Of a DNA stretch of 64,000 nucleotides, positions 35,331 through 44,407 are shown one piece after another. The position numbers and the translations under genes are program-made. Each line of letters opens with the position of its first letter. Position 1 is the stretch's first letter. Origin of the DNA: CAWBXL01 sp963837365 (lineage in GTDB: Bacteria; Acidobacteriota; Terriglobia; Terriglobales; Acidobacteriaceae); assembly GCA_963837365.1 (NCBI GenBank), contig CAWIMW010000002.1:558001-622000 (forward strand). Direction: 5' to 3'. The notes under the pieces are model-generated. The model did no database searches. It was not told the DNA's origin and saw only the letters and a program-made list of their open reading frames with translations.

Positions 35331-36265
35331 ACTGCGCCACGCATTCAGATGTACAAGCAGTGGCCTATTGCCGTACCTGCGGTAAGCCGCTGTGCGCTAA
35401 CTGCACCCGGGCGGTGCAAGGAGTGATCTACTGCGAAAGCTGCCTGGCAGATCGTCTGCACGGCACGCAGCCGCCGGTAACGCCCCCGCCCGCGGCTGGG
35501 TTCGTCTCATCCACAACCCCGCCTTACACGGCGGGCACAGGGCCCAACGCAGGGCCAAATCCCACCGTAGCCGGGATCCTTGCAGGTCTTTTCCCCTTTG
35601 GAGTAGGCGCGGTCTATACCGGCCAATACGCCAAAGGACTGGCCCATCTGGGAATTTTTGTTCTTTTGATCGTAATCCAAAGCAGCAATGTGCCTTGGTT
35701 CATGCACATGTTTTTCGGGCTGGCTATCGCTTTCTTCATCGTCTACCAGATCGCCGACGCGGTGCGCACCGCGCGCGCAATCCAGACCGGACAGCCGGCG
35801 CCAGATCCCTTTGGGCTGGGACAAACCTTCAGTCCCGGTCAAAAAGTGGACACCAGCAAGATCCCGCTTGGCGCCGTTATTCTCATCGGACTAGGCGTTC
35901 TGTTTCTCTTGTCCAACGTAATGGACTTTGACATCGGTGATTTCTGGCCGCTCATCCTGATTGGATTAGGGTTGTGGCTGGGTGCAAGCCGCATGGGTTT
36001 GATGGGGCGGCAAGTCACTGGTGGTTGCAATACTCGGACACTGATGGGCCCAGCGGTCCTGATCACACTGGGAGGCTTGTTCATGCTGGAACGCATGCAC
36101 GGCCCCGGATTTGGCCGGACCTGGCCTATCCTGCTGTTGGTAATCGGCTTGATTAAGCTGCTCGGATCAAGCCACAGTGGCAGCATGCCGCCTCCCTCGC
36201 CGCCTACCAGCGGCCCCATTCAGGGAGAAGTTCAACCGCCGTCGAGTGAGGTGCACAATGGCTAG
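35327..36265 (+). CDS. B-box-type zinc finger membrane protein with LiaF-like (DUF5668) helices
   Basis: The 312-residue protein starts with a B-box-like zinc finger (CATHSDVQAVAYCRTCGKPLC, then CTRAVQGVIYCESC; eight Cys/His ligands in about residues 3-39). A Pro-rich linker and about six hydrophobic segments follow. Two C-terminal modules are of the LiaF/DUF5668 transmembrane type (GAVILIGLGVLFLLSNVM...WPLILIGLGLWLG and GPAVLITLGGLFMLERM...TWPILLLVIGLIKLL). LiaF relatives sense cell-envelope stress. The ATG overlaps the anti-sigma stop by 4 bases, and the next gene starts within its last codons. Confidence 0.82.
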   Translation: MNCATHSDVQAVAYCRTCGKPLCANCTRAVQGVIYCESCLADRLHGTQPPVTPPPAAGFVSSTTPPYTAGTGPNAGPNPTVAGILAGLFPFGVGAVYTGQYAKGLAHLGIFVLLIVIQSSNVPWFMHMFFGLAIAFFIVYQIADAVRTARAIQTGQPAPDPFGLGQTFSPGQKVDTSKIPLGAVILIGLGVLFLLSNVMDFDIGDFWPLILIGLGLWLGASRMGLMGRQVTGGCNTRTLMGPAVLITLGGLFMLERMHGPGFGRTWPILLLVIGLIKLLGSSHSGSMPPPSPPTSGPIQGEVQPPSSEVHNG

Positions 36266-37694
36266 CCCAACTCCAATTCCGCCACTTCCACCGCACCGGC
36301 AGCGGTCCATATCCGGCCCACTGGTCCTTATCGCGGTTGGATTTGTATTCCTGCTCTCCACCATGCACGTACTGCGCCTGGAGCACGTGTGGCTGTGGTT
36401 TGCGCACTACTGGCCGGTATTGCTGATCCTTCTGGGGATCATCAAGCTTGCAGAGCACTATCAATCGCAGCGTACCGGCACGCGCTCCTCCGGGATCGGA
36501 GTTGGCGGCGCGTTCCTGATCGTTTTCTTGATCGTTTTCGGCTTGATTGCCACACAAACATCACGTGTGGATTGGGACCAGCTTAGGCACGGCCTGCAAA
36601 TTGACGATGACGATTTCTCCTGGTGGGGTGGCCACGCATACACCTATGACGACAGGATGGAGCAAGACTTCCCTGCCGGCGCCAGCCTGAAGATCACGGA
36701 CATTCGCGGCGCGGTCAACGTAAGCGCTTCCGATTCCTCCAAGATCCAGGTCGCCATACACAAGAGTATTAAGGCAGAAACCCAGGGCGACGCCGACCGC
36801 TGGAACTCCGATACTAAGCCTGTGATTAAAGTGGAAGGGAACACCGTAAATCTGAATGCCAATAATCAAGGCGCGGGCGACCACTCGGTCACCATTGACC
36901 TGGATATTTCGATTCCGCGTAATGCCCCGGTTTCGATCACCAACCGGTCCGGGGACGTAAGCATCCTCGGCCGCGATGGCGATATCGACGTCTCCAATCA
37001 GAAGGGTGAGGTTTCCGTTTCCGTCGTGAAAGGCAAGGTGACCCTAAGCCTGGAAAAAAGTTCCGCCCGCGTCTCCAAGGTCACTGGAGATGTTTCTGTG
37101 GAAGGCCGGGTGAAAGAGATTTCGTTGGACGAAATTAAAGGCGCTGCCCGGCTGAACGGGGACTTTTCTGAGAATGTGCAACTCTCCAAAATTTCCAAGA
37201 CCATTACTCTAAAGTCGGCGCGCACCGAGATTGAAATAGCTAAACTGGATGGCGATCTGTCTCTGGATGCTCACGACTTGCGCGCCACTTCGGTAACCGG
37301 CCCCTTCAAGCTATTGACGAAATTCAAGGACATCCGCCTGGAAGGCGTGAGTGGCGACTTGCATCTGGAGAATGAAGATGGGGCGGTAGAAATCCAGATG
37401 ACGAAGCTCGGTTCAATGCAGATCGATAACCGCCGCAGCGATGTTGAGATCTATCTGCCCGACAAAGCCAGCTTTCAGATCAACGCACAGACCAAGAACG
37501 GAGATATTCAGTCGGACTTTACCGGATTAAGCATCTCCAACACCGATGAACGCGCCACCGCGTCGGGAAGCGTGGGTAGCGGAGGGCCACGATTAGTAGT
37601 CAATAACGAACAGGGAGCAATTGAAATCCGCAAGCGCTCGACGATGGCGCAAACCCCGAACTCTCCCGATACGCCGAAAGTGAGCGACAACTAA
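36258..37694 (+). CDS. LiaF-like membrane segment fused to a DUF4097 beta-helix domain
   Basis: The 478-residue protein begins MASPTPIPPLPPHRQRSISG, with a LiaF-type TM pair (about residues 20-72: GPLVLIAVGFVFLLSTMHVL...YWPVLLILLGIIKLAEH) and a further TM (about 82-100). From about residue 130 it is a DUF4097 repeat domain (GASLKITDIRGAVNVSAS, VSITNRSGDVSILGRDGDID, DRRSDVEIYLPDKASFQINA), a right-handed beta-helix thought to face outside. The start at 36258 overlaps the previous gene by 8 bases. It is the last gene of the sigma operon and a plausible output or sensor component. Confidence 0.82.
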   Translation: MASPTPIPPLPPHRQRSISGPLVLIAVGFVFLLSTMHVLRLEHVWLWFAHYWPVLLILLGIIKLAEHYQSQRTGTRSSGIGVGGAFLIVFLIVFGLIATQTSRVDWDQLRHGLQIDDDDFSWWGGHAYTYDDRMEQDFPAGASLKITDIRGAVNVSASDSSKIQVAIHKSIKAETQGDADRWNSDTKPVIKVEGNTVNLNANNQGAGDHSVTIDLDISIPRNAPVSITNRSGDVSILGRDGDIDVSNQKGEVSVSVVKGKVTLSLEKSSARVSKVTGDVSVEGRVKEISLDEIKGAARLNGDFSENVQLSKISKTITLKSARTEIEIAKLDGDLSLDAHDLRATSVTGPFKLLTKFKDIRLEGVSGDLHLENEDGAVEIQMTKLGSMQIDNRRSDVEIYLPDKASFQINAQTKNGDIQSDFTGLSISNTDERATASGSVGSGGPRLVVNNEQGAIEIRKRSTMAQTPNSPDTPKVSDN

Positions 37695-37727
37695 ACCGGC
37701 GGGATAGAAGGGCACCGTCTGATTCCG

Positions 37728-38399
37728 TTAGTTCACGGTCTCTTCCGAAGCGCCATGCCGGCGCAACAGGTTGGGCAGGTTCTGGGAAAAGGCAGAGCGC
37801 GGCAGCACCATATCACACCCCACATCGTGCGCCTTTTGCTTCAAATCCCCCTGCACGTGCGACAGAAAGCCAATGATCGAGGTCCCCTTCTTCAGCTTCG
37901 ATTTCAGCTTGGGAATTAACGTCAGAGGTTTGGCGTTCGCGTTATTGAGGTCGAAAATAATTAGCGAGGGCTTCTCATCTCCATTGCCCTTGAGCTTCTC
38001 CTGAAGGTCGCCTTCGGTCTTCACAAACTCCACTTTCACGTTGAGCTTGCGCGCCGTCTCCTGAATTTTGGCCAGGAAAAACAGGTCATCCACAAAGGCA
38101 TAGATCTTGGATGTAGCATCTTCTCGCTGTGGCAGGGGCTCAGGATCAGGCTGCACGTAGGAGGGCCCAAAGCCGGCACGTCCCCGCCCGCCAGATCTAC
38201 CGCCGTTGTTGCCATTGTTGCGGTAGCTATGATCCATCGGAGCGGTGAAAATCCCGCTCTGTTGTTGGCGATCGCGCCCGCCTCGTCCCGCGTGACCACC
38301 GGGCCGCCCTACACCACCACTGTGATTAGGCGGACGACGTCCCCGCCTGCGTCTATTCTTCCCTCCACCTCCGGAGGGATGTCCAGGTCCTGCATTCAT
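37728..38399 (-). CDS. Gly/Arg-rich protein with a degenerate receiver-like domain
   Basis: The 223-residue protein has an N-terminal low-complexity segment of about 95 residues (GGGGKNRRRRGRRPPNH, GRPGGHAGRGGRDRQQ, NNGNNGGRSGGRGRAG), RGG-like and strongly basic. The C-terminal 125 residues resemble a CheY-type receiver: SKIYAFVDDLFFLAKIQETA, SLIIFDLNNANAK, TSIIGFLSHVQGD and the final helix. FDLN at the phospho-acceptor position keeps an Asp, but the paired acidic residues differ. RGG tails bind RNA in other proteins, so an RNA-associated role is possible but unproven. Confidence 0.72.
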   Translation of the reverse strand: MNAGPGHPSGGGGKNRRRRGRRPPNHSGGVGRPGGHAGRGGRDRQQQSGIFTAPMDHSYRNNGNNGGRSGGRGRAGFGPSYVQPDPEPLPQREDATSKIYAFVDDLFFLAKIQETARKLNVKVEFVKTEGDLQEKLKGNGDEKPSLIIFDLNNANAKPLTLIPKLKSKLKKGTSIIGFLSHVQGDLKQKAHDVGCDMVLPRSAFSQNLPNLLRRHGASEETVN

Positions 38400-38793
38400 A
38401 TTGTCTTGTTATTCCTATATTCAGTCTGCCCGAAGGGAGACCTCAATTTTGGCAACCTGCTTCTGTGTACTACCGCCCTTGGGGCAGCTGCTCGTACAGC
38501 GCACATCTGGAATCGTGCGCGAAAACCCAACGCGGCTGGAACCTACTCGTGAAATGATCTTTAGTCCAAAAGGCGCCCGGAGTCAGTGAGCGCAGAAGGC
38601 CAGCTGGAGAGCATGGCCACTGAGAACATAGTGATGGTACCTCGCCAGCCTGAGGATGCGCAAGTACCGGAGGGGTCGGTTTTTGCACAGAAGTAACCCG
38701 GGGCCTGGCCCAGGTGGTAGATTAATTCCAAACCGTGCGCCCGTTTCTTGCATCTTCTCACTCCCGACAGAGTGGGCTTGCGGCCACCGAGCC
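38400..38793. other. 394-bp region between divergent genes
   Basis: This gap should hold promoters for the leftward pseudo-receiver and the rightward membrane protein. It contains a possible 27-codon gene (listed separately) and a GC-rich hairpin-like segment, GGGGCCTGGCCC, at about 38700-38712. I see no known RNA family. Confidence 0.3.
38613..38696 (+). CDS. Possible 27-residue small protein
   Basis: The ATG at 38613 is preceded by CTGGAGAGC, a well-placed Shine-Dalgarno. The predicted peptide starts MATENIVMVPRQPEDAQVPE and ends SVFAQK. It is not hydrophobic and has no recognisable motif. It sits 98 bases ahead of the small membrane protein gene and could be a leader peptide. Evidence is only the start site quality. 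Confidence 0.25.
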   Translation: MATENIVMVPRQPEDAQVPEGSVFAQK

Positions 38794-39144
38794 ATGATCA
38801 AACGTCCGCTTTCCGTAACCATCATCAGTTGCCTTTTGGCCGCCGCAGGTGTAATTGGACTGGTTTACCACCTTTCGGAGTTTAAGGCACAGCATTCGTT
38901 CCACAATGACATCGTATGGGTTAGCCTAATCCGGCTTCTGGCGATTGTTAGCGGAGCATTCATGCTCCGTGGCAGCAACTGGGCTCGCTGGTTGGCCATC
39001 GTCTGGATTGCTTTCCACGTAGTGATCAGCTACTTCCAATCCTGGCAGCAGGTGGCGGTGCATGCTCTGCTCTTGCTGGCTTTCGCGTATTTTTTATTCC
39101 GGTCAGACGCGACAAGATATTTTCACCATGCAGAACAGAAGTAA
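38794..39144 (+). CDS. Small four-helix membrane protein of unknown function
   Basis: About 116 residues from the ATG at 38794 (MIKRPLSVTIISCLLAAAGV). Four hydrophobic segments are visible (about 6-26, 38-58, 63-82 and 87-104), ending in a His-containing tail (RYFHHAEQK). The frame is open further upstream, but this start begins at the first helix. No family is recognised. It is convergent with the EAL-HDOD gene. Confidence 0.7.
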   Translation: MIKRPLSVTIISCLLAAAGVIGLVYHLSEFKAQHSFHNDIVWVSLIRLLAIVSGAFMLRGSNWARWLAIVWIAFHVVISYFQSWQQVAVHALLLLAFAYFLFRSDATRYFHHAEQK

Positions 39145-39174
39145 CATGGCAGAGGTAGTGAGGCCGGTCTTGCT

Positions 39175-40437
39175 CTATTCCCCTCCCGTGACCTGGCGAG
39201 ACCACTGCACGGCTTGCCAGTAAATGTCCGAAACTTCGTCCTCACTTAGTTCCAGTTGCCGGGCCAGTTCAGCGCCCTGCTCCCACTCCCCCGATTCCTG
39301 CGCCAACATCAGTTGATACAGCGGCCGCAGACGGCTCGCCCCGCCCAGCAGGACCGCCTTGGTTTCATGATCAATGGCGATATTCTCCACAATCGTTACC
39401 ATGGGCATTTCCAGAATGGTGTCTATGAGTGACAGTAGGCCCAGCAAAAAGAGATCCGAATCCCCATGCTGAATCTTGGGTGAAAGAAGTTCACAGAAGC
39501 GGGCGCGAACCAGGGCCAAAGTTACAAGCTCCGTTGACTTGTCCTGGGCTGCGCCGAGAGTTGCGACCAGCCGAACCCAACGGCGGATTTCGCGCTCACC
39601 CAACAGAGATAGCGCGTGCCGTATGGAGTGAATTTCGGTGGAGAATGCAAACACTGCCGAGTTCAAATATCGCAATAAGCGGTAGCAAATCGACGCCTCG
39701 GTCTTAATCACATCCTCAATTTCCCGGGAATTCAGTTCAGGCTTGGAAACCGCCTGCAACATGCGGACGTAATTCAGGCGATTGGCGGGGATTTCATGGG
39801 TCACCATCACTTCCGGACGGCGGAAGAAATAACCCTGAAAATAGACGAACCCGGCATTCTTGGCGGCCACGAACTCTTCGCGGGTCTCCACCTTCTCCGC
39901 CAGCATGCGGCACTTCCAGGGCCCATAGCGCTTGATCATCGCTTTCTGCTGGTCGGGTGTTACGATCTTGCAATCCACTTTGATAATGTCGGCGTAATCG
40001 GTCAGCACCGCGCGGGGATCGTCGACTACGAAATCATCGAGAGCGATGAGGTACCCATTCTCTTTCAGCCGCTGGCAGGCAGCAATGACGAGGGCATCCG
40101 GCTCAACCGATTCCAGGACTTCGACCACCGTTTGTTGCGGTGGCAGCAATGAAATGTAATCTTTGAGCAGGACGTCGCGGGTACAGTTCAGGAACGCACG
40201 GCGCCCCCCACAGAGTGTATCCAGTCCCATCAGCATCGAGGTATCGAGCGTGCTACGGGAAGCCGCCTCGGGATCGACCGCGCGGAAGTAGTTCTCCACC
40301 CCATCGCGAAACAGCAGTTCGTAACCAAACACCTGTTCTTCCCGGGTTAGTATTGGTTGCCGCGCCACAAACTTGGCTGGAGGCTTGGCAAGAGGGGCGG
40401 CTTCAGGTGGTTTCTTGGTTTGAGGAGATGTGCCCAC
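39175..40437 (-). CDS. EAL-like plus HDOD domain signalling protein
   Basis: The 420-residue protein has an N-terminal EAL-fold domain (about 25-215) and a C-terminal HDOD domain (about 222-410). In the EAL part the signature is YELLFRDG rather than EALLR, and catalytic acidic residues are not all evident, although ALDDFVVDDPRAVLTDYADI and KVDCK remain. This matches the YuxH-type family, usually thought not to degrade cyclic di-GMP. The HDOD part includes RLLRYLNSAVFAFSTEIHSI and LLGEREIRRWVRL. It is probably a regulatory adaptor. Confidence 0.85.
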   Translation of the reverse strand: MGTSPQTKKPPEAAPLAKPPAKFVARQPILTREEQVFGYELLFRDGVENYFRAVDPEAASRSTLDTSMLMGLDTLCGGRRAFLNCTRDVLLKDYISLLPPQQTVVEVLESVEPDALVIAACQRLKENGYLIALDDFVVDDPRAVLTDYADIIKVDCKIVTPDQQKAMIKRYGPWKCRMLAEKVETREEFVAAKNAGFVYFQGYFFRRPEVMVTHEIPANRLNYVRMLQAVSKPELNSREIEDVIKTEASICYRLLRYLNSAVFAFSTEIHSIRHALSLLGEREIRRWVRLVATLGAAQDKSTELVTLALVRARFCELLSPKIQHGDSDLFLLGLLSLIDTILEMPMVTIVENIAIDHETKAVLLGGASRLRPLYQLMLAQESGEWEQGAELARQLELSEDEVSDIYWQAVQWSRQVTGGE

Positions 40438-40588
40438 GGCCCGTCTATCGGCAAAACCGCAAGAAAAGCTTATTGCAAAAAACTAGGACTCTATACGCCT
40501 TAGTTCAGATAAGTGTTTCTTAATCAAGATATTAGGAAGCTGCTCGACGAAACTAGATTGAAATGAGAAATCACTTACAGCACCTTGG

Positions 40589-41353
40589 CTATTTTCCTGA
40601 AGCCGTGGGCACCACAAATCCATAGCTGCTCAAGATTGTCTGGATTTCCGAAGTTTTGATATACGCCATAAATTGCTGAGCGATCGGTTTGTTCTTCGAA
40701 GATTTCAAGATAATGGCCGCTTGCTCGATCGTGGGATATTCGCCAGTAGGAATCTCCGCGTATCGCCCCTTGGCCTTCATGGCAGGCGCAACCGCCAGCG
40801 ACAGTGCGATGATCCCCGCGTCCGCTCCTCCCGAAACGACCAGCGATGCAGTCTGGGAAATGTTCTCTCCCAAGACCAGCTTGCTCGAAACCTTGTCGTA
40901 AATACCCTCGTGCCTCATGGCCGCGACCGCCGCGCGCCCGTAAGGCGCATGCTCCGGATTGGCAATGGCAATCTTTTGGACCTTGGCATCGAGCAGCGCC
41001 TGTAACCCATGACTTAAATCCACTTTGGTGTCGCTCGGCGCCCAAAGCACAATCTTCCCAGTGGCATATTCGTAGAGTGTTCCCGGCTCGTCCAATCCCG
41101 CGGCCTCAAGCCGCTTGGGATAGTCAATGTCAGCCGAGAAGTAGACATCAAACGGCGCGCCATTCTGGATCTGGGCAAAGAAATTCCCCGAAGAACCAAA
41201 TACCAGCTTGACGGGATGGCCGGTGTCCTTCTGAAAGCGGGCCGCCACATCCTGAAAGGCAAATTGCAGATCGGCGGCGGCGGCAACCGTGATTTCTTGG
41301 GCCGGGCAAAAAACGCTGGCCAGCAAGCACAAAATCACCAGCAGCTTATTCAC
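40589..41353 (-). CDS. modA: Molybdate ABC transporter substrate-binding protein
   Basis: The 254-residue periplasmic binding protein has a signal peptide (about 1-18, MNKLLVILCLLASVFCPAQ) and the ModA pattern: AAADLQFAFQDVAARFQKDT, LVFGSSGNFFAQIQNGAPFDVY, ANPEHAPYGRAAVAAM and ISQTASLVVSGGADAGIIAL. It captures molybdate or tungstate. No modB or modC is adjacent, so it either works with a distant transporter or the cluster is split. A family B repeat lies just upstream. Confidence 0.88.
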   Translation of the reverse strand: MNKLLVILCLLASVFCPAQEITVAAAADLQFAFQDVAARFQKDTGHPVKLVFGSSGNFFAQIQNGAPFDVYFSADIDYPKRLEAAGLDEPGTLYEYATGKIVLWAPSDTKVDLSHGLQALLDAKVQKIAIANPEHAPYGRAAVAAMRHEGIYDKVSSKLVLGENISQTASLVVSGGADAGIIALSLAVAPAMKAKGRYAEIPTGEYPTIEQAAIILKSSKNKPIAQQFMAYIKTSEIQTILSSYGFVVPTASGK

Positions 41354-41396
41354 AGGGGATCCTTATTTCGGTAGTGGTGCAGTTTGAGAAACTGGT

Positions 41397-41572
41397 TCGT
41401 ATCATGGCATCGGCTTCCAGCCGTGCCGTTTCCGCCGGTATTTCGACCGGCGCGCCCAGGGGGCGCAACTGCCAAACAGACAACCGGCTTTTCATTCGTT
41501 GCGCCGTAACGGCGCGGTCGCAATTCTTGCCTGCGTGCGCGGCACGGCCAAGGGCCATGCCCTGATACGAAT
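41397..41572. repeat. 176-bp terminal-inverted-repeat element, copy 2 (family B)
   Basis: Ends are TTCGTATCATGGCATCGGCT on the left and GGCCATGCCCTGATACGAA on the right. The interior GGCGCGCCCA, GGGCGCAACT, TTGCGCC and GGCGCGG match the copy at 22364-22543. The similarity of the flanks (GTTTGAGAAACTGG left, complementary AAAAGATTC-like right) suggests the repeat may extend to about 41381-41587. It fills the gap between the modA start and the S53 peptidase stop. Confidence 0.65.
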
Positions 41573-41691
41573 CTTTTTCAAACTCCACCAGTACCCCTAC
41601 TTCCATCATAAATGTAAAGAAATAAGAAATGCCGATGCTGGAGGTCCTTATCCCCAGCATCGGCGCACCATGACACAGATTTGCTTGGCAG

Positions 41692-44089
41692 TTACGGCAC
41701 TATGACCGGCACATTCACCGAATGTGAAATTGCACCACTTTGCCCTACCACTAACACTGAATACGTCCCCGACTTCGTCGCAGTAAACGTCAACGTACTG
41801 GTCACGGGTGTTCCGCTATTCAGGGTGCGTAAGGTTGGATTGAGTAAGCAGCTTGCTTGAGGATCTCCGGTGGCGTCGCCGCTCGCTACGCAGCTGAGGT
41901 CCACATTCCCGGAAAAGCCAGCTGTTGGTCCGCGTCAGCGTGATGGTGAAGACCCCATTCGTACTGGTGGTGGGAGGAGTAACCACACTCTGATCCAATT
42001 GGAACGCCGGAGAACCTACGGGAAGACCTGGCCAGGCATTAACCAAGTTCGCGAGATCCACCGATCCAAGGCCTGTAACCAAGTCATAGCCGGGGCCCGC
42101 ACTCCACCCTATGGAGAGATTCGGTGGCGGCGGGGGTGGAGGAGGAGGTGTGCTGCTGCCACCTCCGCACGCAATCTGCACGGAAAATGCCACCGCAACA
42201 AGCGCCATCCCCAGGACGGCAGCCCAACGGCGTCGCCCAACCGAAACCACTACCGCTCCAAGCGGAATCAGAAAGAACGCTGCATAAAGCGGCAAACCCG
42301 AACGCCGCTCATCCGCAAGCACATGGGAGTTAGCGCTGGTACAGCCGGTTGATCCCCCTTGGCATGTTTGCTTGTTATTGCCGCTGGTCACGTCATGAAA
42401 TGCCGAGGCATAGGTGGAGGGAGAACCCGCCAGGCTATAAAGCGTGGGATTGATACTTCCCTGTCCGGCCGCATTCTCCGTCGCCTGGTTAATCAAGGTC
42501 AGCATCCCGGCAAAAACCGGAGCACCGGCTGAAGTGCCTCCAACAAGAAGGGCGCCAATGAATCCACCGCCACAACCCCCACCTTTATTGGTGTCACAGA
42601 CAATGTAAGGATCGTGATTGGGCGACGCGCTCAGTGCAATGTCCGGCACATCGCGGTGACCGTCAGCAGGGGTAAGCACAGTTTGAAATGAAGGCTTCAC
42701 GATCACAGAACTTACCCCACCGCCTGTGGCAGAGGTGAACCCATCGTTCCAGGTCGTTTCTGGAATGTATTGGATGGCGGATTTGCCCGTCGTCGGATCA
42801 TTGGTCGACGTCCAGAAGGTAGGATTGGCATTGCCATCCGTTGTGAACGTAGTGCCTCCAACTGAGGTCACGTCAGGGATCGCGCCGGGCACGTCGACAG
42901 TCAATCCGGTGGTGGCGACGGTAGCGTTCTGGGTTACAGGTTCACAATCGGTCGCACCCGAATCGCCGATGGATGAAGCAACTGTCTGCCCCTGAGCGCT
43001 GGCTTGCTGCATCAACCCTTGAAGAAAAGTTATAAATGAAAGCCCATTGACCGGTTCGCATGCCCCATAGCTGATGCTGATTACCGGCGCGATGTCGTTA
43101 TCGATCACATACTCAAATGCGCCAATCACTCCACCTTGCGCTTGGTTTTGATTGCCGTAGACGTAGACCACGGTTGCGTTCTTGGCGATCGCCCCTGCCC
43201 ATTCCAAATCCAGATCGGCCTCTACCTCATCGCCGGTGCTGAGGGCCGGTGTCCCGCCGGGAAGCAAAAAAACCACGGGAGGATTAGCTGGCAGACCTGC
43301 CGCGGTGCGGAATGCATTGATATCGCTCAAACTGATGGAAGTCTGTCCCACCACCGCAATGCGCTGACCGGTGCCGTCAATGCCTGAGTTATAAAGAGAG
43401 TTAATGTCGTAAATTGTCGCCACATCGGCTGGCGCAAGGAAGGTCTGTGTACCAAACGTAAATCTCGGAGCCACACCCTTTGCAACTGCTCTGGGTTTCC
43501 ATTGAAAATCATTCAGTCTCTGAAAACCCAGCACTGCTCCACCCAATGCCGAAGGCACCGAGAGTTCCGTTGCATTGGCCAGATGTGTTTCCCCATGCAC
43601 TTTGTACTGGTGAAATTCAGTTCGAAATACTGACTCCACCTGCGCTACCATCCCGTTAAAAGAAAGCCGCGTATGACTGCGCGAAATGCGGTCCACGGTG
43701 AAGCCTTGCGACTTCAGCCAGTCAGCCACTTTGCCCAGGTCCGCCGGGCTCATGCCGAAACGCTCGGCGTACATCTCTGGAGTAAGCCACATGTGATAAT
43801 TCGGCGAAGATGGATCACGCTGTTGTTCGATTAACGCCTGCAAAGCAGCCTTTTGGCTGGCCGATTGATTGAAAACCAACGTGACATTCTTGAGCCGCAT
43901 CGCCCCGCTGACCCGCCCCAAGTCCGTCCCTACCTGCGTAAGTGGACTCACATTCCCCCGCAACCGCACCATCTGACTGCTGTCAATCGGTTGGGTAATG
44001 CGGTTTTTGAGCGTAGCTTGGCCGACACAAACTGCTGCCGACGCGCATAACAGCGCTAGGGTCGTTACGACCTTGTATGAACGGGGCAC
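41692..44089 (-). CDS. Secreted S53 (pro-kumamolisin) peptidase with Ig-like tail; one extra base and an odd internal segment
   Basis: A signal peptide (about 1-23) is followed by the activation domain (LKNVTLVFNQSASQKAALQA, MSPADLGKVADWLKSQGF). The sedolisin domain has DEVEADLDLEWAGAIAK (Glu/Asp of the triad), SYGACEP and GGTSAGAPVFAGML (Ser). The calcium-site region FHDVTSGNN...GPGYDLVTGLGSVD is interrupted by about 70 residues containing a hydrophobic segment and FSVQIACGGGSSTPPPP. Near 41923 AACAGCTGGC has one extra A; removing it gives LTRTNAGFSGNVDLSCVASG and restores an Ig-like end (VTSTLTFTATKSGTYSVLVV). It probably degrades protein outside the cell. Confidence 0.85.
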
Positions 44090-44314
44090 GGGGATCCTCC
44101 CTAGTAATCTCGCGGAACGTTTGGTAGTGCGTGTGTGAATGGGTCCAAGGGCTTTTAAGAATTGATTAATGCTACCTCATAAAAGATGTATCCCCGCCAA
44201 AGTTTTTTACGCAAGTGGAAGCCTGGTTACTTTGATTGCCCGATCAATGCATCAATCCGCGGGAACCGGCCGCGGTTGACGAATACGGCTGTAACTGCAA
44301 GAATCGAAAACGCA

Positions 44315-44389
44315 GGGCGCTTAACTCAGCGGTAGAGTGCCATCTTCACACGGTGGAAGTCATAGGTTCGAATCCTATAGCGCCCACCA
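44315..44389 (+). tRNA. tRNA-Val (anticodon CAC)
   Basis: The acceptor stem GGGCGCT/AGCGCCC, D arm ACTC-AGCGGTA-GAGT, anticodon loop TTCACAC (CAC) on stem CCATC/GGTGG, and T arm ATAGG-TTCGAAT-CCTAT all pair properly. ACCA is encoded at the 3' end. It stands alone, upstream of the second sigma factor. Confidence 0.95.
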
Positions 44390-44407
44390 CCCTTCTACAT
44401 CCACCTG

